NCBI RefSeq assembly: GCF_030070105.1
Contig: NZ_JASJOO010000002.1
Span: 558,001-622,000, forward strand
DNA from: Bermanella sp. WJH001
Lineage (GTDB): Bacteria; Pseudomonadota; Gammaproteobacteria; Pseudomonadales; Oceanobacteraceae
DNA: 64,000 bases
Direction of reading: 5' to 3'
Numbering within the stretch: the first letter of the stretch is position 1; each line of letters begins with the position of its first letter. This document shows, piece by piece, positions 36,986 through 49,817 of this stretch. The notes under the pieces are model-generated. The model was given only the letters and a program-made list of their open reading frames with translations, searched no databases and was not told the origin of the DNA. The position numbers and the translations under genes were made by a program.

Positions 36986-37408
36986 CTAATTAATAAGTGA
37001 CTGCAACAAATCATGAATTTCATTTTTAAGCGCTTTATCTTCAATATTAGATGATACTACTTTAGCCTCACGTAAAATCTCGATTGCTTCTTGTGTCTCA
37101 CCAAGTTCAATAAGCATTGTCGCCAACGAAAAACGCACCGATGAACAAAAATCAGCAGATTGTATTGCTTCGGCTTTTTCAAGTGCTTTGCGATACAGGG
37201 CAGCAGCTTTCGAGATATCATCGGTGAAATCCGCTAATGTTTCCCACTGCACAGGATGGTCTTTTTCATCACCTTCATGCTCTAAACAAATATTATTTAA
37301 TTCGGCATACAAGGCATCAAACGTGACTTGGTCCTTTTTATTTGCTGCTTTTAGCAAGCTTTCAGCTAAGGACAAAACCCTTTTATATATTTTGGTGTTC
37401 ATTTTCAT
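36986..37408 (-). CDS. TPR-like helical protein (140 aa)
   Basis: 140 residues with paired amphipathic helices such as AAALYRKALEKAEAIQ and ATMLIELGETQEAIEILREAK, the usual look of tetratricopeptide repeats. Probably a protein-binding scaffold; partner unknown. RBS AGGAAAT. It begins about 20 bp after the topA terminator and precedes the YgjP-like gene. Confidence 0.7.
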   Translation of the reverse strand: MKMNTKIYKRVLSLAESLLKAANKKDQVTFDALYAELNNICLEHEGDEKDHPVQWETLADFTDDISKAAALYRKALEKAEAIQSADFCSSVRFSLATMLIELGETQEAIEILREAKVVSSNIEDKALKNEIHDLLQSLIN

Positions 37409-37422
37409 TTCCTCTTAAAAGC

Positions 37423-37448
37423 AAAAAACCCAGCACATGTGCTGGGTT
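37423..37448 (-). terminator. topA terminator
   Basis: The perfect palindrome CCCAGCACATGTGCTGGG (37429-37446) followed on the minus strand by a six-T run, 23 bp past the topA stop. Confidence 0.92.
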
Positions 37449-37470
37449 AATTGTTAAAACTTAAATTTTA

Positions 37471-40197
37471 TTACTTAGCTTTTTTAGCGGTACTTTTTTT
37501 AGTACTGCTTTTCTTAGCCGATGTTTTCTTTTTGGCACTGGTTTTCTTTGCAGAGGTTTTTTTAGCCGAGGCTTTTTTCTCTGTTATGACCCACTTGCCA
37601 TCTTCATAAAAGCCAGTCCAACCCGTTGCTTTACCTTCTTCGTTATCAGATGCAACATACACCTGAGCTGTTTTACGGCTGTAACGCACCGTAGTTGGAT
37701 TACCATCCGAATCTTTAACGGGCGCTTCCGTTAAATAATGATACTTTTCAGGTAACTCCGCTTTATGAGGAATCAACTCAAACACCTTAGGTGCACGGGT
37801 TTCACGATTTTTTGGAAATTGACTCGCTGCTAAAAACAACCCAGCCGCACCATCACGCAATATGTAGGTATCATCTACCTTTTCGCACTTCAGCTCAGGG
37901 CAAGGTACAGGGTCCATTTTAGGTGGAGCTGGCTGACCATTTTTAAGTAGCTTACGTGTATTTTTACACTCTTCATTCATGCAGCCAAAATACTTACCGA
38001 AACGGCCATTTTTAAGCTGCATTTCGTTACCGCATTTATCGCACTCAAGAACAGGACCTTCATAACCCTTAATCTTGAATTCTCCGCCTTCAACTTCTAC
38101 GCCAGCACAATCTGGGTTATTGCCACAAATATGCAATTTGCGTTTTTCATCCAGCAGGTAGCTTTCCATTGCTGAGCTGCAGATTTTACAGCGGCGTTTT
38201 TCACGAAGACGTCGGCTTTCAGCTTCTTCATCGTCATCAGCGCTGATGGCTTCATCACCTGGGGTTAAATTCATGGTCTTAGTGCAACGTTCTTTTGGCG
38301 GCAAGGCATACCCCTCACAACCCAAGAACACCCCCGTAGTACCGGTACGAATCATCATATGACGACCACACTCAGGGCACTCAATATCGGTCGGTACTGG
38401 CGCATTCAACCGCATACCGTCTTCATTACTGGCTTTGTCTAACTTAATGGAAAAGCCTTCATAAAACTTATTGAGAACCTGCTTCCACTTTTCACGGCCT
38501 TCAGCAATATCATCTAATTGCTCTTCCATGTTGGCGGTGAAACTGTAATCCATTAAGTCTTCAAAGTTCTCTTCAAGACGACTGGTGACAATTTCACCCA
38601 TTTTCTCAGCATAAAAACGACGACCTTCAAGACGCACATAACCGCGGTCTTGAATCGTAGAAATAATAGAGGCATAGGTTGATGGACGACCAATGCCGCG
38701 TTTTTCTAATTCACGCACTAGACTTGCTTCATTAAAACGCGCAGTCGGCTTGGTAAAGTGCTGTTTGGGCTCAACATGATCAAGACCCAGCACATCCCCC
38801 GACTTCAAGTCTGGTAGCACGGTATCATCATCGCCTTTTGAGATGGCACTCATGGCCGCCATGTGACCGTCAAAGCGAATCACACGGCCTTTTGCTTTCA
38901 GTTCGAAATCACCACATTTAGCGGTGAGCGTCGAACTGGTAAATTCAGCATCTGCCATCTGACAAGCCAAGAAACGGTTACGAATTAGATCGTAAAGCTT
39001 GTGAGCGTCCGGCTCCATGGCGTTCAATAGATTTGAACTCATACGTACATCTGATGGGCGAATCGCTTCGTGAGCTTCTTGTGCGCCATCCTTGCTGCTA
39101 TATATACGTGGTTGTTCTGGTAAGTATTTATCGCCGAACTTGGACACGATATATTCGCGCGCACCTTCAACCGCTTCTTTACTCAAGTTCGTGGAGTCGG
39201 TACGCATGTAGGTAATGTAACCCGCTTCGTATAAACGTTGGGCCATCATCATGGTTTTTTTAACGCTAAAGCCTAAACGCGTACTCGCCGCTTGCTGCAG
39301 TGTTGAGGTAATAAAAGGCGCTGCAGGCTTGGAGCGTGTTGGCTTATCTTCACGGGACACAATTTCATAAGGCTGGCTTTCTAACTTAGCAACGGCAGCC
39401 ATAGCTTGTTTTTCATTGGTCGGTTTATATTCTTTACCGCCCTCTTTCGCCACTTGAAAGCGAATAGCATCTTTTTCTTTAGAAGTAAGATGACTAAAGG
39501 TTTCCCAATACTCTTCGGGTATAAATGCACGAATCTCAGCTTCACGTTCAACCACTAGGCGCACAGCTACCGACTGTACACGTCCAGCAGATAAGCCGCG
39601 GGCAATTTTTGCCCAAAGCAAAGGTGAAACCATGAAACCAACTATTCGATCCAAGAATCGACGAGCCTGTTGTGCATCCACTCTGGCTTGATCCAAAACG
39701 GAAGGTTTCTCAAAGGCGGCCTTGATCGCGGTTTTTGTAATTTCGTTGAAAACCACACGCTTATACTGGGCACCGGTATCGCCAATGACTTCTTTGAGGT
39801 GCCATGCTATGGCTTCCCCCTCTCTATCCAAATCCGTTGCGAGGTAAATAGTGTCAGCGTCTTTTGCCAGTTTTTGTAACTCAGCAACCACCTTTTCTTT
39901 ACCCGGCAGAATCTCGTACTGGGCTTTCCAGTCGTTTTCAGGATCCACACCCATCTTGTTTACAAGATTGATCTTATCCTTCTTCTTTTTATGAATGATT
40001 TTATCTTCAGGGGACAACTTGCGTGTAATAGCAGCCTGACGCGCACGCTCTTTAGCATCCACCGGCTGTTTATTTGCACCAGTTGGCAAGTCACGAACGT
40101 GACCCACAGATGACTTCACAATGAAGTCATTGCCTAGATACTTATTGATTGTTTTAGCTTTTGCCGGCGATTCGACAATTACGAGCGATTTTCCCAT
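37471..40197 (-). CDS. topA: DNA topoisomerase I
   Basis: Relaxes negative supercoils by a type IA mechanism. 908 residues. The Toprim domain starts [19 protein letters not shown] with [13 protein letters not shown] further on. The catalytic tyrosine is Tyr330 in ITYMRTDS. Three zinc-ribbon-like repeats follow (CPECG...C, CKIC...C, CDKCG...C) from about 595 to 740. The C-terminal ~35 residues are a repetitive Lys/Ser/Thr/Ala tail (SAKKTSAKK units) similar to histone H1-like tails found in some proteobacterial TopA. It ends in a palindromic terminator. Confidence 0.97.
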   Translation of the reverse strand: MGKSLVIVESPAKAKTINKYLGNDFIVKSSVGHVRDLPTGANKQPVDAKERARQAAITRKLSPEDKIIHKKKKDKINLVNKMGVDPENDWKAQYEILPGKEKVVAELQKLAKDADTIYLATDLDREGEAIAWHLKEVIGDTGAQYKRVVFNEITKTAIKAAFEKPSVLDQARVDAQQARRFLDRIVGFMVSPLLWAKIARGLSAGRVQSVAVRLVVEREAEIRAFIPEEYWETFSHLTSKEKDAIRFQVAKEGGKEYKPTNEKQAMAAVAKLESQPYEIVSREDKPTRSKPAAPFITSTLQQAASTRLGFSVKKTMMMAQRLYEAGYITYMRTDSTNLSKEAVEGAREYIVSKFGDKYLPEQPRIYSSKDGAQEAHEAIRPSDVRMSSNLLNAMEPDAHKLYDLIRNRFLACQMADAEFTSSTLTAKCGDFELKAKGRVIRFDGHMAAMSAISKGDDDTVLPDLKSGDVLGLDHVEPKQHFTKPTARFNEASLVRELEKRGIGRPSTYASIISTIQDRGYVRLEGRRFYAEKMGEIVTSRLEENFEDLMDYSFTANMEEQLDDIAEGREKWKQVLNKFYEGFSIKLDKASNEDGMRLNAPVPTDIECPECGRHMMIRTGTTGVFLGCEGYALPPKERCTKTMNLTPGDEAISADDDEEAESRRLREKRRCKICSSAMESYLLDEKRKLHICGNNPDCAGVEVEGGEFKIKGYEGPVLECDKCGNEMQLKNGRFGKYFGCMNEECKNTRKLLKNGQPAPPKMDPVPCPELKCEKVDDTYILRDGAAGLFLAASQFPKNRETRAPKVFELIPHKAELPEKYHYLTEAPVKDSDGNPTTVRYSRKTAQVYVASDNEEGKATGWTGFYEDGKWVITEKKASAKKTSAKKTSAKKKTSAKKSSTKKSTAKKAK

Positions 40198-40393
40198 ATA
40201 CCTTGCGATTCCCTAGGTACGTCCTAAATTTGGCTGGCCCATATATAAGGCCCTGTTTTTCATCGGTCAAGTAAAAACCCGAGAAACTGCCAAGCTAAAC
40301 GTAAAATGCTTATTTTTTGTACGTATTAATACTAAATACAGCTGCTACACTTAAACAAAGATCTAGTTGTTAAAAGCGGATATTGCAAACTTT

Positions 40394-41152
40394 ATGAATT
40401 ATTTAGTCATGATTGTTTTCGTCGTTATTGGCATTGCAGCCTTATTATTTGCTCAAAGAGTGGCCCAAAAAGAGCACCAAAAACGATTAGTTGCTGCAAA
40501 ATGCAAACGTTTGCTACAACGTGCCAATGAAATATGGGACACCATCACACTTACAAGTAAATACATCAAAGACGGCAATGTCATCGACACCCTTGTGAAA
40601 TACTACGAGTACTGCATCCAAAAACGTGAACAATTCATGCCTCAGCCTGACACCGCCAGCCTGCTTACTCAAGCTGAAACATTCAGAAATCAATTTAATC
40701 CCAGTGATATCATCCTTGAACTCAACAGCGACATTGAAATCAATCAATGCAAAAAAGCGTTTAATCAATCCATTAAAATTCTTAGTGCGTGTTTAACTAA
40801 ACAATTCATTGGCAAAGATTCTTACAAGCAAATGAAGGATGGCTTAAAGTTCACCCTTTTGAATATTGAAGTAGAAGCCTATGAAAAACTGGGTGACATC
40901 GCCGGTGAAAATAAAAATCCAGCCGTGGCTACTAACTACTATAAATATGCTAAAAAATTGCTCATTGAGTCTGATATAAATTTTGACGGCAAACATGAAC
41001 ACATAAGAGAAATCACTAAAAAAAATCAATTACTCTTTGGCAACATTGTAAAAGATAAAATTGAAAAACAAATTGAAGAAGAAAATGCAGTTGATGAATT
41101 TGGCTTCCCCAGCGATTTAAACGTAATGGCAGGCAAAACTAGAAAAGATTAA
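40394..41152 (+). CDS. Unknown membrane-anchored helical protein (252 aa)
   Basis: One N-terminal membrane segment ([17 protein letters not shown]) is followed by a long helical, charged cytoplasmic part; no known domain. Start ATG 40394 is preferred to a TTG nine codons upstream because it begins directly before the membrane segment. The stop overlaps the end of the convergent DUF1653 gene by 4 bases. Located downstream of the topA promoter region, divergent from topA. Confidence 0.65.
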   Translation: MNYLVMIVFVVIGIAALLFAQRVAQKEHQKRLVAAKCKRLLQRANEIWDTITLTSKYIKDGNVIDTLVKYYEYCIQKREQFMPQPDTASLLTQAETFRNQFNPSDIILELNSDIEINQCKKAFNQSIKILSACLTKQFIGKDSYKQMKDGLKFTLLNIEVEAYEKLGDIAGENKNPAVATNYYKYAKKLLIESDINFDGKHEHIREITKKNQLLFGNIVKDKIEKQIEEENAVDEFGFPSDLNVMAGKTRKD

Positions 41153-41358
41153 TCTTCTTTTAGCATTTCAAAACGTAAGCAACTTTTTCCATCAATCATC
41201 ACACTCTGCTTGAACATATCAAGCGGTCTAACCCAATAACCATATTCGCCATACAGAGCCTGATAATAAACCAACCACTCTTCAGTTTCACTGTGCTGCG
41301 CTGCTCCAATAACTTTATACAAAGCACCTTTATAGTGTTTATAAATACCAGGCTTAAT
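41149..41358 (-). CDS. DUF1653 small protein
   Basis: 69 residues of the DUF1653 family ([18 protein letters not shown], ...[21 protein letters not shown]). Likely a small SH3-like barrel, function unknown. The start at 41358 follows a GAGGTG RBS and gives the normal family N-terminus; the frame is open 14 codons further upstream. It lies beyond the fadBA terminator. Confidence 0.85.
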   Translation of the reverse strand: MKPGIYKHYKGALYKVIGAAQHSETEEWLVYYQALYGEYGYWVRPLDMFKQSVMIDGKSCLRFEMLKED

Positions 41359-41383
41359 CATGATCACCTCAATCATTCGGCAT

Positions 41384-41413
41384 AAAAAAAGGCTGAGCAA
41401 ATGCCCAACCTTT
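41384..41413 (-). terminator. fadBA terminator
   Basis: On the minus strand AAAGG-TGGGCA...TGCTCA-CCTTT forms a stem with two mismatches and a 2-base loop, then seven Ts. It lies about 45 bp after the fadA stop. Confidence 0.75.
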
Positions 41414-41457
41414 CCTCAACATAGGGGGTTGCCCCCCTAGTTCCTACAAGCAAAAGC

Positions 41458-44807
<3,350 letters not shown>

Positions 44808-44813
44808 CAACAA

Positions 44814-45276
44814 ATCTCCACGCTAAATTTAGCTGAGTGAACACAGCTTGAATAAAAAGCACTTAGCAAACACAAGGTTTAATAAGTGCTTTAAACTTCA
44901 AAACTGCTACTTACGGGCATTTGGTTGAAAAACACCCAACTAACCTAATTCATACGCCCGTTTGAATTTGGTAGCAGAACCTTCGTAAATCTGGCCTTAA
45001 ATGTCAACCATTTCCGCATTATTTACTTAAAATCCCACTAAAACAGGTTGTTTTTTGTCCACTTCGTTTCATAAAAAGCAAATGTAATGGCATATATGAC
45101 CATAGACGAAAGTAGCAAAAAATGTTGATATCCTATCTCACGGAGCTAAATTTTTTGCCGTTTTGTCAAGAAAAACCAACATTCAACTGAAGCTTTTATA
45201 AGTAAATGTGATAAAGGCCAAACTCCCCTTTGACTTGTAGGCAAAAACAAGCAAACTGTGAACAAAATAATAAAAG
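44814..45276. other. Long gap between fadB and the 277-aa gene with a leader hairpin
   Basis: 463 bp without a credible ORF. It contains a perfect 10-bp inverted repeat AAAGCACTTA (44856-44865) and TAAGTGCTTT (44883-44892) about 50 bp before the fadB start. The loop has GCAAAC-ACAAG-GTTTAA, a near match to the PsrA consensus CAAAC-N2-4-GTTTG of Pseudomonas fad genes (spacing one longer). I see nothing else convincing in the rest. Confidence 0.5.
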
Positions 45277-45294
45277 ATGCCCTCAGGATTCAAA

Positions 45295-46128
45295 ATGATA
45301 AAAACAGCCCTGAAAAAGGTGTGCAGTGCTTTTGCGATATGCTTTTTGCTTGCCGCTAATCCTGCTACAGCCGATGCCGATACAAATGACACGCTAAAAC
45401 AGCTTTACGAGATGCGAACACTCACGTTTGCCATCTTAAGTGACTACTACATGTTTAGTGGTCTTGAAGGTGACTCACGCTACAACCGCGAAATAGAGTC
45501 CAATGTAAAACAGTTTGAGCACCGCCTATCTAAAATCACCGACAGCGCCGCCCCAACGGCTAAATTGGCCAGTCTTGCAGCCGCATTAAGTGAATGGCAA
45601 AACTTCAATCGTTTACTTGAAACCAATCGCGCTGACTTCTTAACTCAAGGTTACGCCAATGCTCGATTAGTATCCGAGTTAAGTAATGAAGGTATCGCCT
45701 TAAACAAAAGCCTTGGCAAGGTTTATGACGCCCTTATTGAAAAAAGTGGCATCAAACTATCTGAACTTACACAACAAACCCGTGCAATGGGCCTTATCAT
45801 TCAAGCGCTGACTGCCGAATACGCTGCTCGCAGTACGTCAAGCCTTGGGCAAGTAAACGTAATCACCATTAACGATGGCGGCATGGAGAATCAAGGTAAA
45901 AACTTCACGGCCCTACTTAATAAACTTAAAGAGCAAGGCGCGAACGAAAAACGCATCTACAAACTCGTTGACCAAGTAGAGGTGAAGTGGGAATTCATTG
46001 CTAAATCCATTGCCAACTACAACGAAAATGCTGTGCCATTTATCGTGAGCAGTTACGGCGATCGAATCACAAGTGATTTAGAATCAATTAACGAATATTA
46101 CACTCAAAACTTACAGGCTAAAAAATAG
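45295..46128 (+). CDS. Exported hypothetical protein (277 aa)
   Basis: Signal peptide from ATG 45295 (MIKTALKKV..., hydrophobic stretch FAICFLLAANPATADA, cleavage near ATA-DA). The mature part is all helical with coiled-coil character, without a second membrane segment, resembling sensor-like four-helix bundles of chemoreceptor or PilJ type but with no signalling domain. Function unknown. Start chosen over 45277 because AGGAT precedes it. Its stop lies inside a bidirectional terminator. Confidence 0.7.
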   Translation: MIKTALKKVCSAFAICFLLAANPATADADTNDTLKQLYEMRTLTFAILSDYYMFSGLEGDSRYNREIESNVKQFEHRLSKITDSAAPTAKLASLAAALSEWQNFNRLLETNRADFLTQGYANARLVSELSNEGIALNKSLGKVYDALIEKSGIKLSELTQQTRAMGLIIQALTAEYAARSTSSLGQVNVITINDGGMENQGKNFTALLNKLKEQGANEKRIYKLVDQVEVKWEFIAKSIANYNENAVPFIVSSYGDRITSDLESINEYYTQNLQAKK

Positions 46129-46140
46129 CCTGTAAGTTTT
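46104..46140. terminator. Bidirectional terminator overlapping two stop codons
   Basis: A perfect 13-bp stem AACTTACAGGCTA / TAGCCTGTAAGTT (46108-46120 and 46126-46138) with a 5-A loop and T-runs on both strands. It includes the last codons of both converging genes (stops at 46128 and 46118), so protein ends and terminator share sequence. Confidence 0.85.
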
Positions 46141-46603
46141 GTAAGTATTCTTTGAGTTTTACGGCATCAAACTCTTTACCGTTTTCATTCCAGATAACTC
46201 GGCTTGATACAGGTGTTCGCTCGATCGCGTTCACCTCAACGGGTAAAGTCTCAACTATTTGTTTTATCTTCTCTAAATCCACTGGCATCTCTTTGCCATA
46301 CCAGCTCCAGCCTTGGGGCAACCCCTCTTGCAGCCAAGCGTCTGTTTTGACAATTGCCCAAGTGACTTTATCGGTTTTATTGGGTTCAGGGTTAAACCAC
46401 TCATAGGTCACACCTGGCACATCATCACGAATACCGCTGTTTTTTGGCTCTGCTTTTAGAGTTTGCAGGCGCACTTTCATGCCTGCCATTAACGCTTCGC
46501 GTCGCCACTTTGCCAGTTTTTGATCACGGGGACTGGGGCGAATCCACATAACACTGCCCACAATCGCCAACGCAATGAAGGCCATCGCTATCCAAATACC
46601 CAT
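46118..46603 (-). CDS. Membrane-anchored hypothetical protein (161 aa)
   Basis: One N-terminal membrane helix (IWIAMAFIALAIVGSVMWI), then a basic stretch and a soluble domain of mixed fold (VTWAIVKTDAWL, GWSWYGKEMP). No family recognised; appears conserved-looking rather than random. Its first base is the last base of the ABC-F gene (46603), so it is co-translated with it. Confidence 0.7.
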   Translation of the reverse strand: MGIWIAMAFIALAIVGSVMWIRPSPRDQKLAKWRREALMAGMKVRLQTLKAEPKNSGIRDDVPGVTYEWFNPEPNKTDKVTWAIVKTDAWLQEGLPQGWSWYGKEMPVDLEKIKQIVETLPVEVNAIERTPVSSRVIWNENGKEFDAVKLKEYLQNLQAIF

Positions 46604-48513
46604 TATGCATCCCCCTCCTTCATGGCTTCTAGCTCCATCCAGCGCTCGACTTTTTCATCTAGCTTTAATTGAGTCTCTTCAAGCTTGGCAAGGGTTTTGG
46701 TTACATGATCATTATCTTTTAGATAAAAATCACCGTCACTTGTTTCAGCCGTTAAGCTTTCTACCGCTTGCTCTAAAACTTCAATTTCAGCAGGCAAACC
46801 ATCTAACTCTAATTGAATTTTGTAGCTTAATTTTTTGCTTGGTTTAGGCTTCTCAACCACTTCTTTTTTAGCTTGAGCCGCTTGTTTCGCTGACTCTCTT
46901 ATGGAGATATCTTCGTCTTTAAGTCGATTACCTCGGGCATACCATTCGCTATATCCACCTACATGCTCAGAAATTTGGCCATCACCATCAAATGCATAAA
47001 GTGACGTCACCACATTATCTAAAAAAGATCGGTCGTGGCTGACAACTAATAGAGTGCCTGGGTATTCCATTAAGCGGTTTTCTAGCATTTCAAGGGTTTC
47101 AACATCCAGGTCGTTGGTTGGCTCATCCAGCACCAGCATATTTGAGGGTTTGCTAAATAATTTTGCCAGCATCACTCGACTGGTCTCGCCACCTGACAAT
47201 GCTTTAACGGGTGTACGGGCACGTTGAGGCGAGAATAAGAAATCACTTAGGTAACTCAAAATATGGCGAGAGCCATTGGCCGTATCAATAAATTCACGAC
47301 CTTCAGCTAAGTTATCAACCACATTTTTTTCAAGATCCAAGCCTGCACGCAGCTGATCGAAATAGGCCACTTCAAGCTTAGTGCCTTGTTTGATCGTACC
47401 GGATTGAGGTTGTAATTGATCAAGTAACAAACGCAACAACGTACTTTTACCGCACCCATTAACACCCAGTAACCCAATTCGATCACCGCGCTGAATCAAG
47501 GTCGTGAAGTCATCAATGATGTTTTTATTTTCAAAACCATAACTAATGTTACGAGCATCAATCACTATTTTGCCCGACTTATCAGAGGCATCCATTGTAA
47601 AGTCTGCTTTACCTTGGCGGTCGACACGGGCGCTACGCTCGTTACGCATGGCTTTTAAAGCTCGCACACGTCCCTCATTACGAGTACGACGCGCTTTGAT
47701 GCCTTGGCGAATCCACTTTTCTTCTTCAGCTAAACGTTTATCAAAGAGTGCGTTTTCTTTTTCTTCATCTTCAATACGCTTCTCACGCCACTCAACCAAA
47801 CCTTCGTAGTCACTGCCGTCGTAGCGATAGATATTGCCACGATCCAAATCGATCACTTGTTTAGCTACTTTTTCCATGAACGCCCTATCGTGCGTCACAA
47901 ACAGAACCGCTCCGGGGAAATCCGCCAGCTGCTCTTCTAACCATTCAATCGCAGGGATATCCAAATGGTTGGTTGGCTCATCAAGCAGCAATAAATCAGG
48001 TTCGCTTAAAAGCGCACGCCCAAGCATTACACGACGACGCCAACCACCAGACAGCTCTGCCATGGTTTTTTCTTTTGGTAGGTTAAGCTTTTCTATAATG
48101 GCATCCGCTTTGGTTTGCAGTAACCAGCCATCTTCCGCTTCAATTTTAGCTTGTAAGAATTCTAGCTTTTTCATGTCCTGATCTGTGGACGCTGTCATGC
48201 TTAATTCATGATAATCATGTAAAACCTTACCTAGCTCAGCTTTACCACTTAACACTACATCCATCACGTTGCGATCATCCGCGGCGGGTAAGCTTTGAGG
48301 TAACTCAGCTAACGTGCAGCCATCGGCAATACGCACCACGCCGGAATCCGGCAAGTTGATACCCAGCAATAGCTTCATTAAAGAGGATTTACCTGCGCCA
48401 TTACGGCCCACAAGACACAAGCGGTCTCGCTCGTTGATAGTGAGATTAACGCCATTTAAGAGCACTTGCTCTCCATAGTGCAAACCTACGTTATCTAATA
48501 TGACGACTGCCAT
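46603..48513 (-). CDS. uup: ABC-F ATPase, Uup type
   Basis: Ribosome- and DNA-associated tandem ABC ATPase without membrane domain. 636 residues. First Walker A is GRNGAGKSSLM and signature LSGGWRRRVML; second is GVNGCGKSTLL and LSGGETSRVML. The linker KARRTRNEGRVRALKAMRNER is typical of Uup, and a coiled-coil C-terminal domain (from about 560) supports Uup over YheS or EttA. Divergent from the RND operon. Confidence 0.9.
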   Translation of the reverse strand: MAVVILDNVGLHYGEQVLLNGVNLTINERDRLCLVGRNGAGKSSLMKLLLGINLPDSGVVRIADGCTLAELPQSLPAADDRNVMDVVLSGKAELGKVLHDYHELSMTASTDQDMKKLEFLQAKIEAEDGWLLQTKADAIIEKLNLPKEKTMAELSGGWRRRVMLGRALLSEPDLLLLDEPTNHLDIPAIEWLEEQLADFPGAVLFVTHDRAFMEKVAKQVIDLDRGNIYRYDGSDYEGLVEWREKRIEDEEKENALFDKRLAEEEKWIRQGIKARRTRNEGRVRALKAMRNERSARVDRQGKADFTMDASDKSGKIVIDARNISYGFENKNIIDDFTTLIQRGDRIGLLGVNGCGKSTLLRLLLDQLQPQSGTIKQGTKLEVAYFDQLRAGLDLEKNVVDNLAEGREFIDTANGSRHILSYLSDFLFSPQRARTPVKALSGGETSRVMLAKLFSKPSNMLVLDEPTNDLDVETLEMLENRLMEYPGTLLVVSHDRSFLDNVVTSLYAFDGDGQISEHVGGYSEWYARGNRLKDEDISIRESAKQAAQAKKEVVEKPKPSKKLSYKIQLELDGLPAEIEVLEQAVESLTAETSDGDFYLKDNDHVTKTLAKLEETQLKLDEKVERWMELEAMKEGDA

Positions 48514-48639
48514 GGAACCTCTAATAAATCATGTAATAAGAATTGCGCGCATTGTACGTTATTTATGGTGAAAATTGGCTAAGTAAATAAAGGTTTTAAC
48601 ATAAGACCATTTGGGGGTTTCGGTCAGAGCTGAATCCCT

Positions 48640-48645
48640 TATAAT
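48640..48645 (+). promoter_or_regulatory. Possible -10 box for the RND operon
   Basis: TATAAT 25 bp upstream of the membrane-fusion gene. No clear -35 at 17 bp; GTTTCG is the hexamer there. Confidence 0.35.
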
Positions 48646-48670
48646 CCCTGCAAAATAAAATAAAAAATGG

Positions 48671-49816
48671 ATGTTACCCATGGAGTTAAACCGCAGTCAC
48701 TACCTAGCTGTCGGCGCAAGTGTCCTTATTGCAATATGGATGGCCAGTGGCATGCTGACCAGCACGCCCCCCGATTCCCCTGAAGCACCGGTTGCAAAAG
48801 AAACTAACGACTTATTTGCCGTACAGGTTGAACGTTACATCGCCGAGCAAATCACGCCAGAGCTTATGATCCACGGTGAAACCCAAGCTAATCGTCGGGT
48901 TGATATCACCAGTGAAGTTGAAGGCAAAGTCACCAAGATTCTTGCCCGTGAAGGAGACTTTGTAAAAAAAGGTCAGTTGATCATCGAAATTGACCCTCAA
49001 GACAAACCTCAACGCTTAAAACAAGCCCGTGCACTGGTAAAGCAGCGTGAACTTGAATACTCAGCCAATGAAAAACTATTGGGCCAAGGGCTACAAAACA
49101 AAACAAGACTCGCTGAAAGCGAATCCCTACTTGAGTCAGCCAAAGCTCAAGTCAAAGCACTTGAGATTGATATCCAAGGCACTCAAATACGCGCCCCTTT
49201 TGATGGCATTCTCGAAAATAGAAATGCTGAAATCGGGACGTATCTAAGAATGGGGTCGGCCGTTATTACACTTATGGATTTCAATCCGTTTATCATCAAA
49301 GGTTATGTTGCAGAAAAAGATCTGCACAAAATTAAAATTGGCAGTGAAGCGAGCGGTAAAACTCTAGAGGGGCGCACGTTTGCTGGCAAAATACGCTATG
49401 TATCCTCTCAGTCTTACCAAGCCTCCCGTACTTTTGCAGTGGAACTTGAAATTAATAACCCCACTGAGCGACAAGTAAATGGGGTATCGGCACAGATCCT
49501 TATTCCACTAGAAAAAACCAATGCTATTTTAATCAGTCCTGCTCTTTTAAGCCTAAATGATAAAGGGGTTTTAGGTGCCAAACATGTGAACGACCAGCAA
49601 CTTGTTGAGTTTAGCCCTGTTGAATTGGTCACTGCTCAATCTGATGGCGTTTGGATTTCAGGTTTACCTGACCCAGTTGATTTGATCATAACCGGTCAAA
49701 GCTTTGTCAGCTCAGGTGAGAAAGTAAAACCTGTTTTTAAGAAACGCCCAATTAAGGACATCTCAAGCGATGAGTCGGTGATCTCCCCAAAGCCACTAAC
49801 CGCTGAGGCAAACTAA
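48671..49816 (+). CDS. RND efflux periplasmic adaptor (membrane fusion protein)
   Basis: Links the inner-membrane RND pump to an outer-membrane channel. 381 residues with one N-terminal membrane anchor (YLAVGASVLIAIWMAS). Biotinyl-lipoyl halves flank a helical hairpin (VTKILAREGDFVKKGQLIIEID, then QIRAPFDGILENRNAEIGTYL), then beta-barrel and membrane-proximal domains. A weak RBS; the ATG at 48680 is an alternative. The pump gene starts 1 bp after its stop. No outer-membrane gene is in the operon, so a TolC-type protein must be shared. Confidence 0.92.
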   Translation: MLPMELNRSHYLAVGASVLIAIWMASGMLTSTPPDSPEAPVAKETNDLFAVQVERYIAEQITPELMIHGETQANRRVDITSEVEGKVTKILAREGDFVKKGQLIIEIDPQDKPQRLKQARALVKQRELEYSANEKLLGQGLQNKTRLAESESLLESAKAQVKALEIDIQGTQIRAPFDGILENRNAEIGTYLRMGSAVITLMDFNPFIIKGYVAEKDLHKIKIGSEASGKTLEGRTFAGKIRYVSSQSYQASRTFAVELEINNPTERQVNGVSAQILIPLEKTNAILISPALLSLNDKGVLGAKHVNDQQLVEFSPVELVTAQSDGVWISGLPDPVDLIITGQSFVSSGEKVKPVFKKRPIKDISSDESVISPKPLTAEAN

Positions 49817-49817
49817 T

